Origin: Sinomonas susongensis
GTDB taxonomy: Bacteria > Actinomycetota > Actinomycetes > Actinomycetales > Micrococcaceae
Length of the DNA stretch: 64,000 nucleotides
Assembly (NCBI RefSeq): GCF_005877005.1
Contig: NZ_SSNH01000008.1
Span: 1-64,000 of the forward strand
Reading direction: 5' to 3'
The position numbers and the translations under genes were made by a program. Shown piece after piece: positions 8,293-16,532 of the stretch. Every line of letters starts with the position of its first letter. Positions within the stretch are counted from its first letter, which is position 1. Under the pieces are notes generated by a model. The model did no database searches, was not told the DNA's origin, and saw nothing but the letters and a program-made list of their open reading frames with translations.

Positions 8293-11265
8293 GTGGTATC
8301 GGTCATCGCCCTGCACTATGCAGTGGCGGCTGGTGCGCCCTGGATCTTCCGGCGGTGGGGCCGCGCGTCGTTCTTCCTCCTCGCAGCGGTGCCTGCGCTC
8401 TCTCTCGTGTGGCTCGCGTTCCAGCACGGTGCCGCGTACGGGGGCGGCCTCGTCGAGACCTATCCGTTCGTCCCGGCCCTGCACTTCGACGTCGCGTTCC
8501 GCATCGATCCGCTCGCGTGGGTCATGGAGCTGCTCGTGCTGGGCGTGGGAGCACTCGTGCTCGCCTACTGCACGCGCTATTTCAAGGACGACGACGGCGG
8601 CCTCGGTGGGTTCGGGGGCCAGCTCCTCGCGTTCGCGGGCACGATGTTCGGCCTGGTCGCCGTGGACGACCTCGTCTCCCTCTACGTCTTCTGGGAGATC
8701 ACGAGCGTTCTCTCGTTCCTCCTGATCGGCTTCGCCCGGGCCCGCCTCGCCGCGCGGCGCTCGGCGGTCCAGGCGCTCATCGTGACGACGGCGGGCGGAC
8801 TCGCGATGCTCGTGGGGATCGTCTTGGTCGGGACAGCCGCAGGCACCTACCGCATCTCCGAGATCCTCGCCAGGGCGCCCCAATTGACGACGGCGCCGGG
8901 CACCTCGGGCGTGATCGCGGCGGGAGCGCTCCTGCTCCTCGTGGGTGCGCTCAGCAAGTCGGCGCTCGTCCCGTTCCATTTCTGGCTTCCCGCAGCCATG
9001 GCCGCGCCTGCTCCCGTCTCGGCCTACCTCCATGCGGCCGCGATGGTGAAGGCCGGCGTATACCTCGTGGCGCGGCTCGCGCCCGGCTTCGCGGAGACGC
9101 CGTTCTGGCGCCCCGTCGTCCTGGGCTTTGGCGCCGCGACCCTCCTCATCGGCGGGTATCGTGCCCTGCGGCAGACCGACATCAAGCTGCTCCTCGCGTT
9201 CGGCACAGTGAGCCAGCTCGGGTTCATGATCGCCGTCGTCGGCCTCGGCACGCCCGAGGCGGCGCTCGCGGGCCTCGCCCTCGTCGTCGCCCATGCCCTG
9301 TTCAAGGCCGCACTCTTCCTCATCGTCGGAATCGTCGACCATCAGACCGGCACGAGGGACATCCGGAGGCTCTCGGGCGTGTACCGCCGGGCGCCTGGCC
9401 TCGCAGTCCTCGCGGTGCTCGCCGCGGCCTCGATGGCGGGCCTCCCCCTCTTCGCCGGCTTCGTAGCGAAGGAGAGCATCTTCGCAGCCTTCACCGACGC
9501 GTTCGGGGCCCATGGCCCGCTCTCGGCATTCGCGGGCGTCGCCATCCTCACGGCGTTTGTCGTCGGGTCCGCACTCACGGTGGCCTACAGCGCGCGATTC
9601 GTGTGGGGGACGTTCGCACTGAAGCCGGGCCTGCCGGAGACAAACTTCAAGCCCGTCACGCCGCTCTTCATCGCGGCTCCGATTGTCCTTGCCGTGCTCG
9701 GGCTCGTCTACGGCCTGTGGCCCGCTCCCGTCGACGCGTGGGTGGGACCCTACGCGCTTGCCGCAAGCCACCTTTCGGCCTGGCACGGCTTCGGGCTCCC
9801 GCTCGCGCTCTCCGCCGCGGCGTGGGCTGGCGGCGCGCTCCTGTTCTGGGCCCGCGACCCCGTGTACCGCCTCCAAGTCGGGCTCGCGGGCCTGCCAGAC
9901 GCCGAACGTGCGTACCATGGCATGGTCGGCGCCGTCGACGACGCCGCGATCTGGGTGACCGGCCGTACCCAGCGCGGCTCGCTGTTCTTCTACCTCGCGG
10001 TGATCCTCTCGGTCGCGACCCTGCTCCCGCTCGTGGTCATGCTCCTGACCCGGCCGGTCATCCCCGGGAGCGCCTACTTCGTCGACCCGAAATCTCCCCT
10101 TCAGGCCGTCACCGGCATCGGGATCGCGATCGGTGCGCTCGCCGCGGTGCGCGCCAACAAGCGCTTCCTCGCCGTGCTCATGGTCTCCGTGACCGGCTAC
10201 GGGATCGCACTGATCTTCGCCCTCCAAGGCGCCCCGGACCTCGCGATGACCCAGCTCCTCGTCGAGACGATCGTGCTTGTGGCGTTCGTGCTCGGCATGC
10301 GACGGCTGCCCGCCCAGCTGCGCGACCGCACGGGCGGGGCCTACCGCCTGACGCGCATGATCATCGCGGTGCTGTTCGGCACGGTGATCGTCTTCGCGGG
10401 GATGTTCGCGATGGCGGCACGCACCGAGGCGCCGATCTCGCTCCGGTTCCCCGACCTCGCCTTCAGCGAGGGGGGCGGGAAGAACATCGTCAACGTCACG
10501 CTCGTCGACATCCGGGCGTGGGACACGTTCGGGGAGATCTCGGTGCTCGTCCTGGCCGCCACCGGGATTGCGAGCCTCATCTTCATCAGGCACCGGGGAG
10601 GCCGTCCGGGGCCCACCCACGAGGTGGCGACCGGGAGCATCGGGCGCGTCCGCGGCGTCGATCCGACCTCGCGCGGGGGCGCCGAGCTCGCGGTCGCCCG
10701 GACATTCGCCTCGATCGAGCGCGACGCGTGGCTCGTGGCCGGGCGAACCCTTGCCCCCGAACGGCGCTCGATCATCTTCGAGGTCATCACGAGGCTCGTG
10801 TTCCACAGCATGGTGCTGTTCTCCCTCTACCTGCTGCTCGCAGGCCACAACACCCCGGGCGGCGGCTTCGCCGGCGGCCTCGTGGCTGGTATCGCCCTCA
10901 CCATCCGCTACCTCGCCGGGGGCCGTTTCGAGCTCCACGAGGCGGCACCGTTCAACCCCGGCGTCCTGCTCGGCGCCGGGCTCGCGACGGCGGCGCTGTC
11001 CGCGGCCGTACCGCTGCTCGTCGGCGGGCAGATCCTCCAGAGCGCGATCATCAGCCTGTGGCTTCCCGTCTTCGGCGACGTGAAGTTCGTGACGTCGACG
11101 ATCTTCGACGTCGGCGTGTACCTCATCGTCGTCGCACTCGTGACCGATGTCCTGCGGAGCCTCGGTTCCCGGATCGACGAGCAGCTTGAGGACCACGCAC
11201 ACGCGGAGGCGGCGCGCGAGCTGCGGGCCCGGACCGAGCGGGAGCACGAGAGGGAGCGCGCATGA
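8293..11265 (+). CDS. mrpA: Na+/H+ antiporter subunit MrpA fused to MrpB
   Basis: The chain has 990 residues and many membrane helices. It contains the NADH-dehydrogenase-ND5-like antiporter core in the first half (KSALVPFHFWLPAAMAAPAP at 219, then SAYLHAAAMVKAGVYL), a DUF4040-type segment near 640 (LQGAPDLAMTQLLVETIVLV) and, from about 820, a complete MnhB domain (YLLLAGHNTPGGGFAGGLVA). MrpB is thus fused to MrpA, as is common in actinobacteria. GTG 8293 follows GGAGG. It is the first gene of mrpA(B)CDEFG, a heteromeric Na+/H+ antiporter for pH and Na+ homeostasis. Confidence 0.93.
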   Translation: MVSVIALHYAVAAGAPWIFRRWGRASFFLLAAVPALSLVWLAFQHGAAYGGGLVETYPFVPALHFDVAFRIDPLAWVMELLVLGVGALVLAYCTRYFKDDDGGLGGFGGQLLAFAGTMFGLVAVDDLVSLYVFWEITSVLSFLLIGFARARLAARRSAVQALIVTTAGGLAMLVGIVLVGTAAGTYRISEILARAPQLTTAPGTSGVIAAGALLLLVGALSKSALVPFHFWLPAAMAAPAPVSAYLHAAAMVKAGVYLVARLAPGFAETPFWRPVVLGFGAATLLIGGYRALRQTDIKLLLAFGTVSQLGFMIAVVGLGTPEAALAGLALVVAHALFKAALFLIVGIVDHQTGTRDIRRLSGVYRRAPGLAVLAVLAAASMAGLPLFAGFVAKESIFAAFTDAFGAHGPLSAFAGVAILTAFVVGSALTVAYSARFVWGTFALKPGLPETNFKPVTPLFIAAPIVLAVLGLVYGLWPAPVDAWVGPYALAASHLSAWHGFGLPLALSAAAWAGGALLFWARDPVYRLQVGLAGLPDAERAYHGMVGAVDDAAIWVTGRTQRGSLFFYLAVILSVATLLPLVVMLLTRPVIPGSAYFVDPKSPLQAVTGIGIAIGALAAVRANKRFLAVLMVSVTGYGIALIFALQGAPDLAMTQLLVETIVLVAFVLGMRRLPAQLRDRTGGAYRLTRMIIAVLFGTVIVFAGMFAMAARTEAPISLRFPDLAFSEGGGKNIVNVTLVDIRAWDTFGEISVLVLAATGIASLIFIRHRGGRPGPTHEVATGSIGRVRGVDPTSRGGAELAVARTFASIERDAWLVAGRTLAPERRSIIFEVITRLVFHSMVLFSLYLLLAGHNTPGGGFAGGLVAGIALTIRYLAGGRFELHEAAPFNPGVLLGAGLATAALSAAVPLLVGGQILQSAIISLWLPVFGDVKFVTSTIFDVGVYLIVVALVTDVLRSLGSRIDEQLEDHAHAEAARELRARTEREHERERA

Positions 11266-11840
11266 GCCCCAACATGACCCTGCTCATCATCTCCGGCGTG
11301 CTGTTCGCGTGCGGGATCTACCTCGTTCTCGAGCGGAGCCTCACCCGCGTCCTCCTCGGACTCATGATGCTGACGAACGGCGCCAACCTCCTGCTCCTCA
11401 CCACGGGCGGCTACGCGGGCCTCGCCCCGTTCTTCGTCAAGGGCACGGACGCGCGGGCGTACAGCGATCCACTCCCGCAGGCGTTCGTGCTGACGTCGAT
11501 CGTCATCTCGTTCGCGGTCACCGGCATCATGCTCGCACTGGTCTACCGGACGTGGCAGCTCGGGCGTGGTGACGAGGTCGCGGATGACATCGAGGACCGT
11601 CGCGTGGCGGCCAAGACCGGTTCCCAGCCCGAGGAGGACGCGATCCTCCCCGAGGACGTGAGCGAGTTCATGGACCGCGAGGAAGCCGCGGCCGCGGACC
11701 GTGCGGCCCTGCACAGCGCCAGGCAGAAGCTGCTGGCGCGCGATGCGGTCGGTGTTTTCCCTGACGGCGCATCCCAGGGCGTCGGGTCCCCCGACGGCAC
11801 CTCTCCCGAGGGCGCCTCCCCGGACGGAGAGGATCCCTGA
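11262..11840 (+). CDS. mrpC: Na+/H+ antiporter subunit MrpC with a long acidic tail
   Basis: The first 110 residues are a three-helix MrpC/NuoK-like subunit (GIYLVLERSLTRVLLGLMML, then GANLLLLTTGG). Start ATG overlaps the mrpA stop (ATGA). The family is usually about 115 residues long; here a cytosolic extension of some 80 residues follows, acidic and ending in a PDG/PEG repeat (SPDGTSPEGASPDGEDP). The extension is unlikely to be in the membrane and its role is unknown. The stop overlaps the mrpD start by one base (TGATG). Confidence 0.92.
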   Translation: MSPNMTLLIISGVLFACGIYLVLERSLTRVLLGLMMLTNGANLLLLTTGGYAGLAPFFVKGTDARAYSDPLPQAFVLTSIVISFAVTGIMLALVYRTWQLGRGDEVADDIEDRRVAAKTGSQPEEDAILPEDVSEFMDREEAAAADRAALHSARQKLLARDAVGVFPDGASQGVGSPDGTSPEGASPDGEDP

Positions 11841-13423
11841 TGAACCTGGCCAGCCTGGCGCCGCTCGCCGTCGTCCTTCCCCTCTTCGGCGCGGCGGTGA
11901 CGTTCGTGCTCCTGAGGCAGGAGCGCGCGCAGCGGATCGTGAGCATCGGAACCGTCGCGCTCACCCTCGCGCTCGAGGTGACGCTCCTCGTCTCGGTGTG
12001 GGGTGGCGGGACCGTTGCGGTGCCCATCGGGGAGTGGGTCCCTCCGTGGGGCATCACACTCGTCGTGGACCAGTTCTCCTCGCTCATGCTCGTGATCTCG
12101 AGCTGCGTGAGCCTCGCCGTCCTCGTCTACGCCGTGTCCCAGGGCGTGGCGGACGGTGACCACAGGGACGGGCCGATCTCCGTCTTCCACCCGAGCTTCC
12201 TCATCCTCATCGCGGGGGTCTCGGACGCGTTCCTCGCGGGCGACCTCTTCAACCTCTACGTCGGCTTCGAGATGCTCCTCACCGCGAGCTACGTCCTCCT
12301 CACGCTCGGGGGCACGACGGCGAGGATCCGGGCCGGGGTGACGTACGTCGTCGTGAGCGTTGTCTCCTCGCTCCTGTTCCTGATCGCCATCGGCATGGTC
12401 TATGCCGCGACCGGCACCGTGAACATGGCCGATCTTGCCGTCAAGCTCGGCCACCTCGACCCCGGCATACAGCTTCTCCTCCACGTCATGCTGCTCCTCG
12501 GCTTCGGGATCAAGGCAGCCGTGTTCCCGCTCTCGTTCTGGCTCCCAGACTCGTACCCCACGGCGCCCGCGCCCGTCACGGCAGTGTTCGCCGGACTGCT
12601 CACCAAGGTCGGCGTGTATGCCATGGTCCGCACCGAGACGCTCCTGTTCCCCGGCGACCAGCTCAACGGGCCGCTCATGGTGGTCGCGCTCCTCACGATG
12701 GTCGTCGGCATCCTCGGCGCCCTGGCCCAGACGGACATCAAGCGTCTGCTGTCCTTCACCCTCGTGAGCCACATCGGATACATGGTGTTCGGGCTCGCGA
12801 TGAGCTCCGTGATCGGTATCGGGTCAGCGGTCTTCTACGTCATGCACCACATCACGGTGCAGACCTCCCTGTTCCTGGTCGCGGGGCTCATCGAGCGGAG
12901 GGCCGGGACCACGACCGTCGATCGGCTCGGCGGCCTCGCGAAGCTGTCCCCGCTGCTCGCGCTCCTCTACTTCCTCCCGGCGATGAACCTCGCCGGGATC
13001 CCGCCGCTCTCCGGCTTCCTCGGGAAGCTCGGCCTCATCCAGGCCGGCGTGACGCTCGGGACCCCGCTCGCGCTCGCCGTCGTCGTCGGCGGCGTCGCGG
13101 TGAGCCTCCTGACGCTCCTTGCACTCGCCAGGGTGTGGGCGCGCGCGTTCTGGCGCACTCCCGACGACGCCGAGAGTCCAGACGGTGCGCTCCTCGCCCC
13201 CGCGCACGCCACTTCGATGCCCCGGGCGATGGTAGGTGCCACAGCGGCCCTCGTCGTGCTCGGCCTCGCCCTGACCGTGTTCGCAGGGCCGCTGTTCGCG
13301 GTGAGCCAGCAGGCGGCGAAGGACATGCTCGACCGCACCCCTTACATCACCGCCGTCCTCGGGCAGGAGGCGGCGCAGCAGGCCGCGAAGCAGGCCGCGC
13401 AGACGGGGGTGGCGCAGCCGTGA
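11840..13423 (+). CDS. mrpD: Na+/H+ antiporter subunit MrpD
   Basis: The 527-residue ND2/ND4/ND5-like membrane subunit has about 14 helices. Diagnostic stretches are NLYVGFEMLLTASYVLLTLG (the conserved glutamate used in proton translocation), GFGIKAAVFPLSFWLPDSYP and ALAQTDIKRLLSFTLVSHIG. The C-terminus is Ala/Gln-rich (EAAQQAAKQAAQTG). Start and stop overlap neighbouring genes, so mrpC-D-E are coupled. It forms the second antiporter-like module of the Mrp complex with MrpA. Confidence 0.94.
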   Translation: MNLASLAPLAVVLPLFGAAVTFVLLRQERAQRIVSIGTVALTLALEVTLLVSVWGGGTVAVPIGEWVPPWGITLVVDQFSSLMLVISSCVSLAVLVYAVSQGVADGDHRDGPISVFHPSFLILIAGVSDAFLAGDLFNLYVGFEMLLTASYVLLTLGGTTARIRAGVTYVVVSVVSSLLFLIAIGMVYAATGTVNMADLAVKLGHLDPGIQLLLHVMLLLGFGIKAAVFPLSFWLPDSYPTAPAPVTAVFAGLLTKVGVYAMVRTETLLFPGDQLNGPLMVVALLTMVVGILGALAQTDIKRLLSFTLVSHIGYMVFGLAMSSVIGIGSAVFYVMHHITVQTSLFLVAGLIERRAGTTTVDRLGGLAKLSPLLALLYFLPAMNLAGIPPLSGFLGKLGLIQAGVTLGTPLALAVVVGGVAVSLLTLLALARVWARAFWRTPDDAESPDGALLAPAHATSMPRAMVGATAALVVLGLALTVFAGPLFAVSQQAAKDMLDRTPYITAVLGQEAAQQAAKQAAQTGVAQP

Positions 13424-14112
13424 GCCCCATCCGCCGTGTCTCGCTCCGCACCGAGCTGCCCCTGCTCGCGTGGCTTGTGATCGTCTGGGGTGCCCTGTGG
13501 CAGGACTTCAGCGTCGGGAACCTCGTCTTCGGGCTTGTGCTTGCCCTGCTCGTGACCCGTTTCCTGTACCTCCCGCCCGTCGAGCTGAGCGGCAGGTTCA
13601 ACGTGTTCCATGCCGTACGGTTCGCGTTCGTCTTCGTGGGGCAGACCATTGCGGCGAGCCTCAAGCTCCTGTGGCTCGCCCTCGTCGCGGGCCCGGCCGC
13701 GAGCGGGGCGATCGTCGCCGTGCCCCTGCGGACCCACAGCGACCTCATGGTGACGGCGACCGGCCACCTGACGTCGCTCATCCCCGGTTCGCTCATCGTC
13801 GACGTCGACCGCGCGAACGCGACGCTCTATGTCCACGGCATCGACGTACCCGACGCCGCGGCTGCCGAGAGGCTCCGCCGCTCCGTGCTCGCGGCCGAGG
13901 CCGAACTCATCCGGATCATGGGCTCAGTGGAGGAGCTGCAGGTGCTGCGCGACGACGAGACGCTGCTGGGGCCCGGGCCGGGCCCCGCTGCCCAGGGTTC
14001 GGGGTGGGGCTCGTCGGGTCCTGGCTCGTCGGGGTCGGGGTCGGGGTCGTCGAGGCGCGGCGCGCCTGGGGCGCCGCGGCCGGGCTCATCGGGAAGGGGG
14101 ACCGGCCAGTGA
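13420..14112 (+). CDS. mrpE: Na+/H+ antiporter subunit MrpE with Gly/Ser-rich tail
   Basis: GTG 13420 overlaps the mrpD stop (GTGA). Residues 1-165 are a typical MrpE: two N-terminal helices (LPLLAWLVIVWGALWQDFSV and the following segment), then a soluble domain with HSDLMVTATGHLTSLIPGSL. The remaining roughly 50 residues are low complexity, rich in Gly, Ser and Pro (GSGWGSSGPGSSGSGSGSS), and are not part of the family domain. The stop overlaps the mrpF start. MrpE is needed for complex assembly in other bacteria. Confidence 0.92.
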   Translation: MSPIRRVSLRTELPLLAWLVIVWGALWQDFSVGNLVFGLVLALLVTRFLYLPPVELSGRFNVFHAVRFAFVFVGQTIAASLKLLWLALVAGPAASGAIVAVPLRTHSDLMVTATGHLTSLIPGSLIVDVDRANATLYVHGIDVPDAAAAERLRRSVLAAEAELIRIMGSVEELQVLRDDETLLGPGPGPAAQGSGWGSSGPGSSGSGSGSSRRGAPGAPRPGSSGRGTGQ

Positions 14113-14381
14113 CCTTCCTCCACGGAAGCGTTCTCGTGTGCAGTGTGCTGCTTGCGCTCGCGGCGCTCGGCGCCGTCGTGCGGATGATCAAGGGGCCGGC
14201 GCTCCTCGACCGCGTTCTCGCGGCCGACGTGCTGCTCGTGGTCCTTGCGTCCGCCCTGATCGTCAATATGGCTGCCAACCGGAACACCGACAACCTCGCG
14301 CTCGTCGTCGCCATCACGCTGATCGGCTTCGTCGGTTCGGTCACTGTGGCCCGGTTCGTGCAGGACCGGAGGCGGCCATGA
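14109..14381 (+). CDS. mrpF: Na+/H+ antiporter subunit MrpF
   Basis: This 90-residue protein has three hydrophobic segments and the MrpF core VVRMIKGPALLDRVLAADVL, followed by LALVVAITLIGFVGSVTVAR. GTG 14109 overlaps the mrpE stop (GTGA) and the mrpF stop overlaps mrpG (ATGA). It is a small membrane subunit of the Mrp complex. Confidence 0.93.
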   Translation: MTFLHGSVLVCSVLLALAALGAVVRMIKGPALLDRVLAADVLLVVLASALIVNMAANRNTDNLALVVAITLIGFVGSVTVARFVQDRRRP

Positions 14382-14746
14382 ATCCCGATGCCCTCATAGA
14401 CGTCGTCGCCGGTGTGCTCATGGTGCTCGGTGCCGTCATGTCGCTGGGGGCGGCGGTCGGCCTGCTTCGCTTCCCCGACCTGCTCACGCGGATGCACGCC
14501 GCGACGAAGCCCCAAGTGCTCGGGTCGCTGCTCCTGCTGACGGCGCTCGGGCTCGAGCTGCGTTCGTGGGCCCTCGTGCCGCTCCTCGTCGTCGCGTGGA
14601 TCTTCCAGCTCCTGACCGTCCCCGTCTCGGCCCACATGGTCGGGAGGGCGGGCTACCGGACGAAGCACGTCGACAAGGCGCGCCTCACGGTCGATGAGCT
14701 CGACGACGTCGTCGCGCGCGTCGAGCGGGCCGACGAGGACGCGTAA
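14378..14746 (+). CDS. mrpG: Na+/H+ antiporter subunit MrpG
   Basis: This 122-residue last subunit of the mrp operon has the PhaG/MnhG pattern GLLRFPDLLTRMHAATKPQV and three membrane helices, then a charged tail ending ERADEDA. It begins inside the mrpF stop. No terminator-like hairpin with a T-run follows; instead the repeat arrays of 14.8-15.3 kb begin about 50 bp downstream. Confidence 0.93.
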   Translation: MNPDALIDVVAGVLMVLGAVMSLGAAVGLLRFPDLLTRMHAATKPQVLGSLLLLTALGLELRSWALVPLLVVAWIFQLLTVPVSAHMVGRAGYRTKHVDKARLTVDELDDVVARVERADEDA

Positions 14747-14797
14747 GCGCGACGGGTTCCGCGGGACGTCGTGGCTCTGCACCGTTTCTGCGCCGTC

Positions 14798-15004
14798 CTC
14801 CCCAACTTCGGCGCTGGGCCCTCACCGGTTTCCCCAGCTTCAGTTCCGGTTTCCCCACCTTCAGCGCTGGCCCTCACCGGTCTCCCCAACTTCAGTTCCG
14901 GTCTCCCCACCTTCGGCGCTGGGCCCGTACCGGTTTCCCCAACTTCAGTTCCGGGCCCCGTACCGGTCTCCCCAACTTCAGTTCCGGTTTCCCCAACTTC
15001 AGGT
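14798..15004. repeat. C-rich repeat array, units CCCCAACTTCAG-(9-21 nt)
   Basis: Eight copies of the core CCCCAACTTCAG (variants CCCCAGCTTCAG, CCCCACCTTCAG, CCCCAACTTCGG) stand at intervals of 21 or about 32 nt. They are separated by TTCCGGTCT/TTCCGGTTT or by the longer GCGCTGGGCCCTCACCGGT. The array lies downstream of mrpG. It is the reverse-orientation counterpart of the G-rich array at 15090-15300 and is repeated in similar form at 16255-16356, after the next gene. Confidence 0.9.
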
Positions 15005-15084
15005 CCCTCCTGCCCAGAACCCAACCAGTCAACTTCCCGCCCCGGCCACCATTCGCGGGAATTTCGGCTTCCATCCTGTCCGGA

Positions 15085-15302
15085 GGCGGGGAGGTTGGCG
15101 GAGAAGCTGGGGAGGTTGGTAGAGAAGCTGGGGAGGTTGGCGGAGAAGCTGGGGAGGGCGGTCTAGAAGCTGGGGAGGTTGGTGGAGAAGCTGGGGAGGT
15201 TGGTGGAGAAGCTGGGGAGGTTGGTGGAGAAGCTGGGGAGGGTGGCGGAGAAGCTGGGGAGGGTGGCGGAGAAGCTGGGGAGGTCGACGGGGAAGTTGGG
15301 GG
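15085..15302. repeat. G-rich 21-bp tandem array, units GAAGCTGGGGAGGTTGGTGG
   Basis: About ten units of 21 bp with core GAAGCTGGGGAGG run head to tail with few changes, ending about 95 bp before the AbiEi/DUF559-like gene. The core is close to the reverse complement of the core of the C-rich array just upstream, so the two arrays form a large imperfect inverted repeat with a loop of about 80 nt. Runs such as GGGGAGGTTGGTGG could also form two-tetrad G-quadruplexes. There are no unique spacers, so this is not CRISPR. The rest of the 651-bp gap between mrpG and the gene shows nothing else recognisable. Confidence 0.9.
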
Positions 15303-15397
15303 AACTTGGACGTCACTGCCGGAGTTTCCGACCCGAGTTGTCCACATAGGCGGTCTTCGTCGTCGTCGGTTCCGCCCGGGATTGGCACGATGGCGAG

Positions 15398-16246
15398 ATG
15401 GCCGACCTTCTCGAAGTGCTCAGACGATGGGGCGGCGTCGCGCGCCGCGGCGACCTCTTCCGGGACGGGGTTTCGCGTGCCGAACTGGAGGCTGCGCTCA
15501 CAGCGGGCACGCTGATGCGTCCGCGGCGTGGAATCTACGCCCTCCCCGACGCCGACCCGCTCGTTGTCCGGTGCGCGGCCACTAATTCCTTGCTCACGTG
15601 TGCTTCGGCCGCCCAGCGTAATGGCCTCTGGGTAGTCCGTGAGCCGGAGGAGGTTCACGTCCTGCGATCGGACGGACGGTACGACTCGGAACGGGCAGTG
15701 GTCCACCGGCAGTCGTGGTGGCCACCCGATCCGCGAAGCCACGTCGCATCCCGAGCCGACGTCCTGCTCCACGCCCTCCGTTGCCTTCCGGAGCTGGAGG
15801 CGCTGGTCATGGTCGAGTCGGCAGTCCAGAAGGGGTTCTCACTGGACTTCCTTTATGAGCGCCTTCCCGGCCGCCGCAATGCTGCTGCGAGGCGGGTGCT
15901 CGAAGCCGTGGACTCGGGCGCTGACTCGCTGCTCGAAACCCTCGCGAGGGAGCACCTTCGCCGGGCCGGACTCCGCGTCCAGTCCCAGGTCGAGGTCGAA
16001 GGCGTGGGCTGGATGGACGTGCTTGTCGAAGGGTTCGTCGACGTCGAGACCGACGGCTGTGTCCACAATGAGCCACTGCAGCGTGCCAAGGACTACCGAC
16101 GGGATCGTGCCGCGCAGCTCCGCGGTTACGAGGTGCTGCGCTACACGTACAGCGACATCGTCGACAACCCCGAGACCATGGTGGCCGAAGTGCGCGAGGT
16201 GGTCGCGCATCGTCGTGCACAAGCTGGACGAAGCGCGGCTGGTTGA
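15398..16246 (+). CDS. AbiEi-type HTH plus DUF559 (Vsr-like endonuclease fold) protein
   Basis: The 282-residue protein has two parts. Residues 1-65 form a winged-HTH of the AbiEi antitoxin type (GGVARRGDLFRDGVSRAELE, then LMRPRRGIYAL). Residues about 175-275 match DUF559, a PD-(D/E)XK/Vsr-like nuclease fold (HLRRAGLRVQSQVEVEGVGW, then MDVLVEGFVDVETDG and LQRAKDYRRDRAAQLRGYEV). Such proteins are numerous in actinobacteria and no function is established. No partner toxin (AbiEii) gene is adjacent, so a toxin-antitoxin role is doubtful. The gene stands alone, flanked on both sides by opposed repeat arrays. Its base composition resembles its surroundings. Confidence 0.75.
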   Translation: MADLLEVLRRWGGVARRGDLFRDGVSRAELEAALTAGTLMRPRRGIYALPDADPLVVRCAATNSLLTCASAAQRNGLWVVREPEEVHVLRSDGRYDSERAVVHRQSWWPPDPRSHVASRADVLLHALRCLPELEALVMVESAVQKGFSLDFLYERLPGRRNAAARRVLEAVDSGADSLLETLAREHLRRAGLRVQSQVEVEGVGWMDVLVEGFVDVETDGCVHNEPLQRAKDYRRDRAAQLRGYEVLRYTYSDIVDNPETMVAEVREVVAHRRAQAGRSAAG

Positions 16247-16254
16247 ACCGTCGC

Positions 16255-16356
16255 AGGAACCCCAAGTTCCGGACCGGTCTCCCCAACTTCAGCGCTGGCC
16301 TTCCCAATTTCAGCGCCGAACTCCCCAGGTTCCGGACCGGTCTCCCCAACTTCAGC
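16255..16356. repeat. C-rich repeat array downstream of the DUF559 gene
   Basis: Five units of 20-22 nt (for example CCCCAAGTTCCGGACCGGTCT and CCCCAACTTCAGCGCTGGCC) start only 8 bp after the stop codon of the DUF559 gene. They share the CCCCAACTTCAG core with the array at 14798-15004 and have the same orientation. Confidence 0.85.
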
Positions 16357-16369
16357 GCCGACGACGGTG

Positions 16370-16512
16370 GGGGAGGCCGGAGGATTCAAGCTCGACGGCG
16401 GGCCGGAGAGGTTAAAGCTGGGGAGGACGGTCTAGATGCTGGGGAGCGCGGCCCGAATGCTGGGGAGCGCGGCCCGAAGGTTGGGAAGCGTGGCCCCGAA
16501 GAGCCGGAAGCC
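16370..16512. repeat. G-rich repeat array downstream of the DUF559 gene
   Basis: Units such as AAAGCTGGGGAGGACGGTCT, ATGCTGGGGAGCGCGGCCCGA (two copies, 21 nt apart) and AGGTTGGGAAGCGTGG run in the orientation opposite to the C-rich array just before them. Together the two repeat the inverted arrangement seen upstream of the gene. The first part also holds CCGGAGGATTCAAG, close to the 17-bp repeat at 5017-5077. The array reaches almost to the stop of the convergent DUF4235 gene. Confidence 0.8.
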
Positions 16513-16532
16513 CCGAAGCGGGAGTCGCGCCC

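Noticed and set aside
8044-11247. Minus-strand ORF of over 1000 codons opposite mrpA
   Set aside because: It is antisense to a clear MrpA/B gene, has Arg/Glu/Asp/His-rich composition typical of high-G+C shadow frames and no domain.
15085-15302. Possible CRISPR array
   Set aside because: Units are contiguous 21-bp tandem copies with no unique spacers, and no cas genes are present.
14653-15347. Minus-strand ORFs through the repeat arrays (PPTSPAS and GETGTEVGETG type repeats)
   Set aside because: The 21-bp period is a multiple of three, so frames stay open on several frames at once. Ribosome sites and a stable domain are lacking, so they are treated as non-coding repeats.
15398-16246. Complete AbiE toxin-antitoxin pair
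   Set aside because: Only the AbiEi-like HTH is present; no AbiEii nucleotidyltransferase gene is adjacent, and the C-terminus is DUF559.
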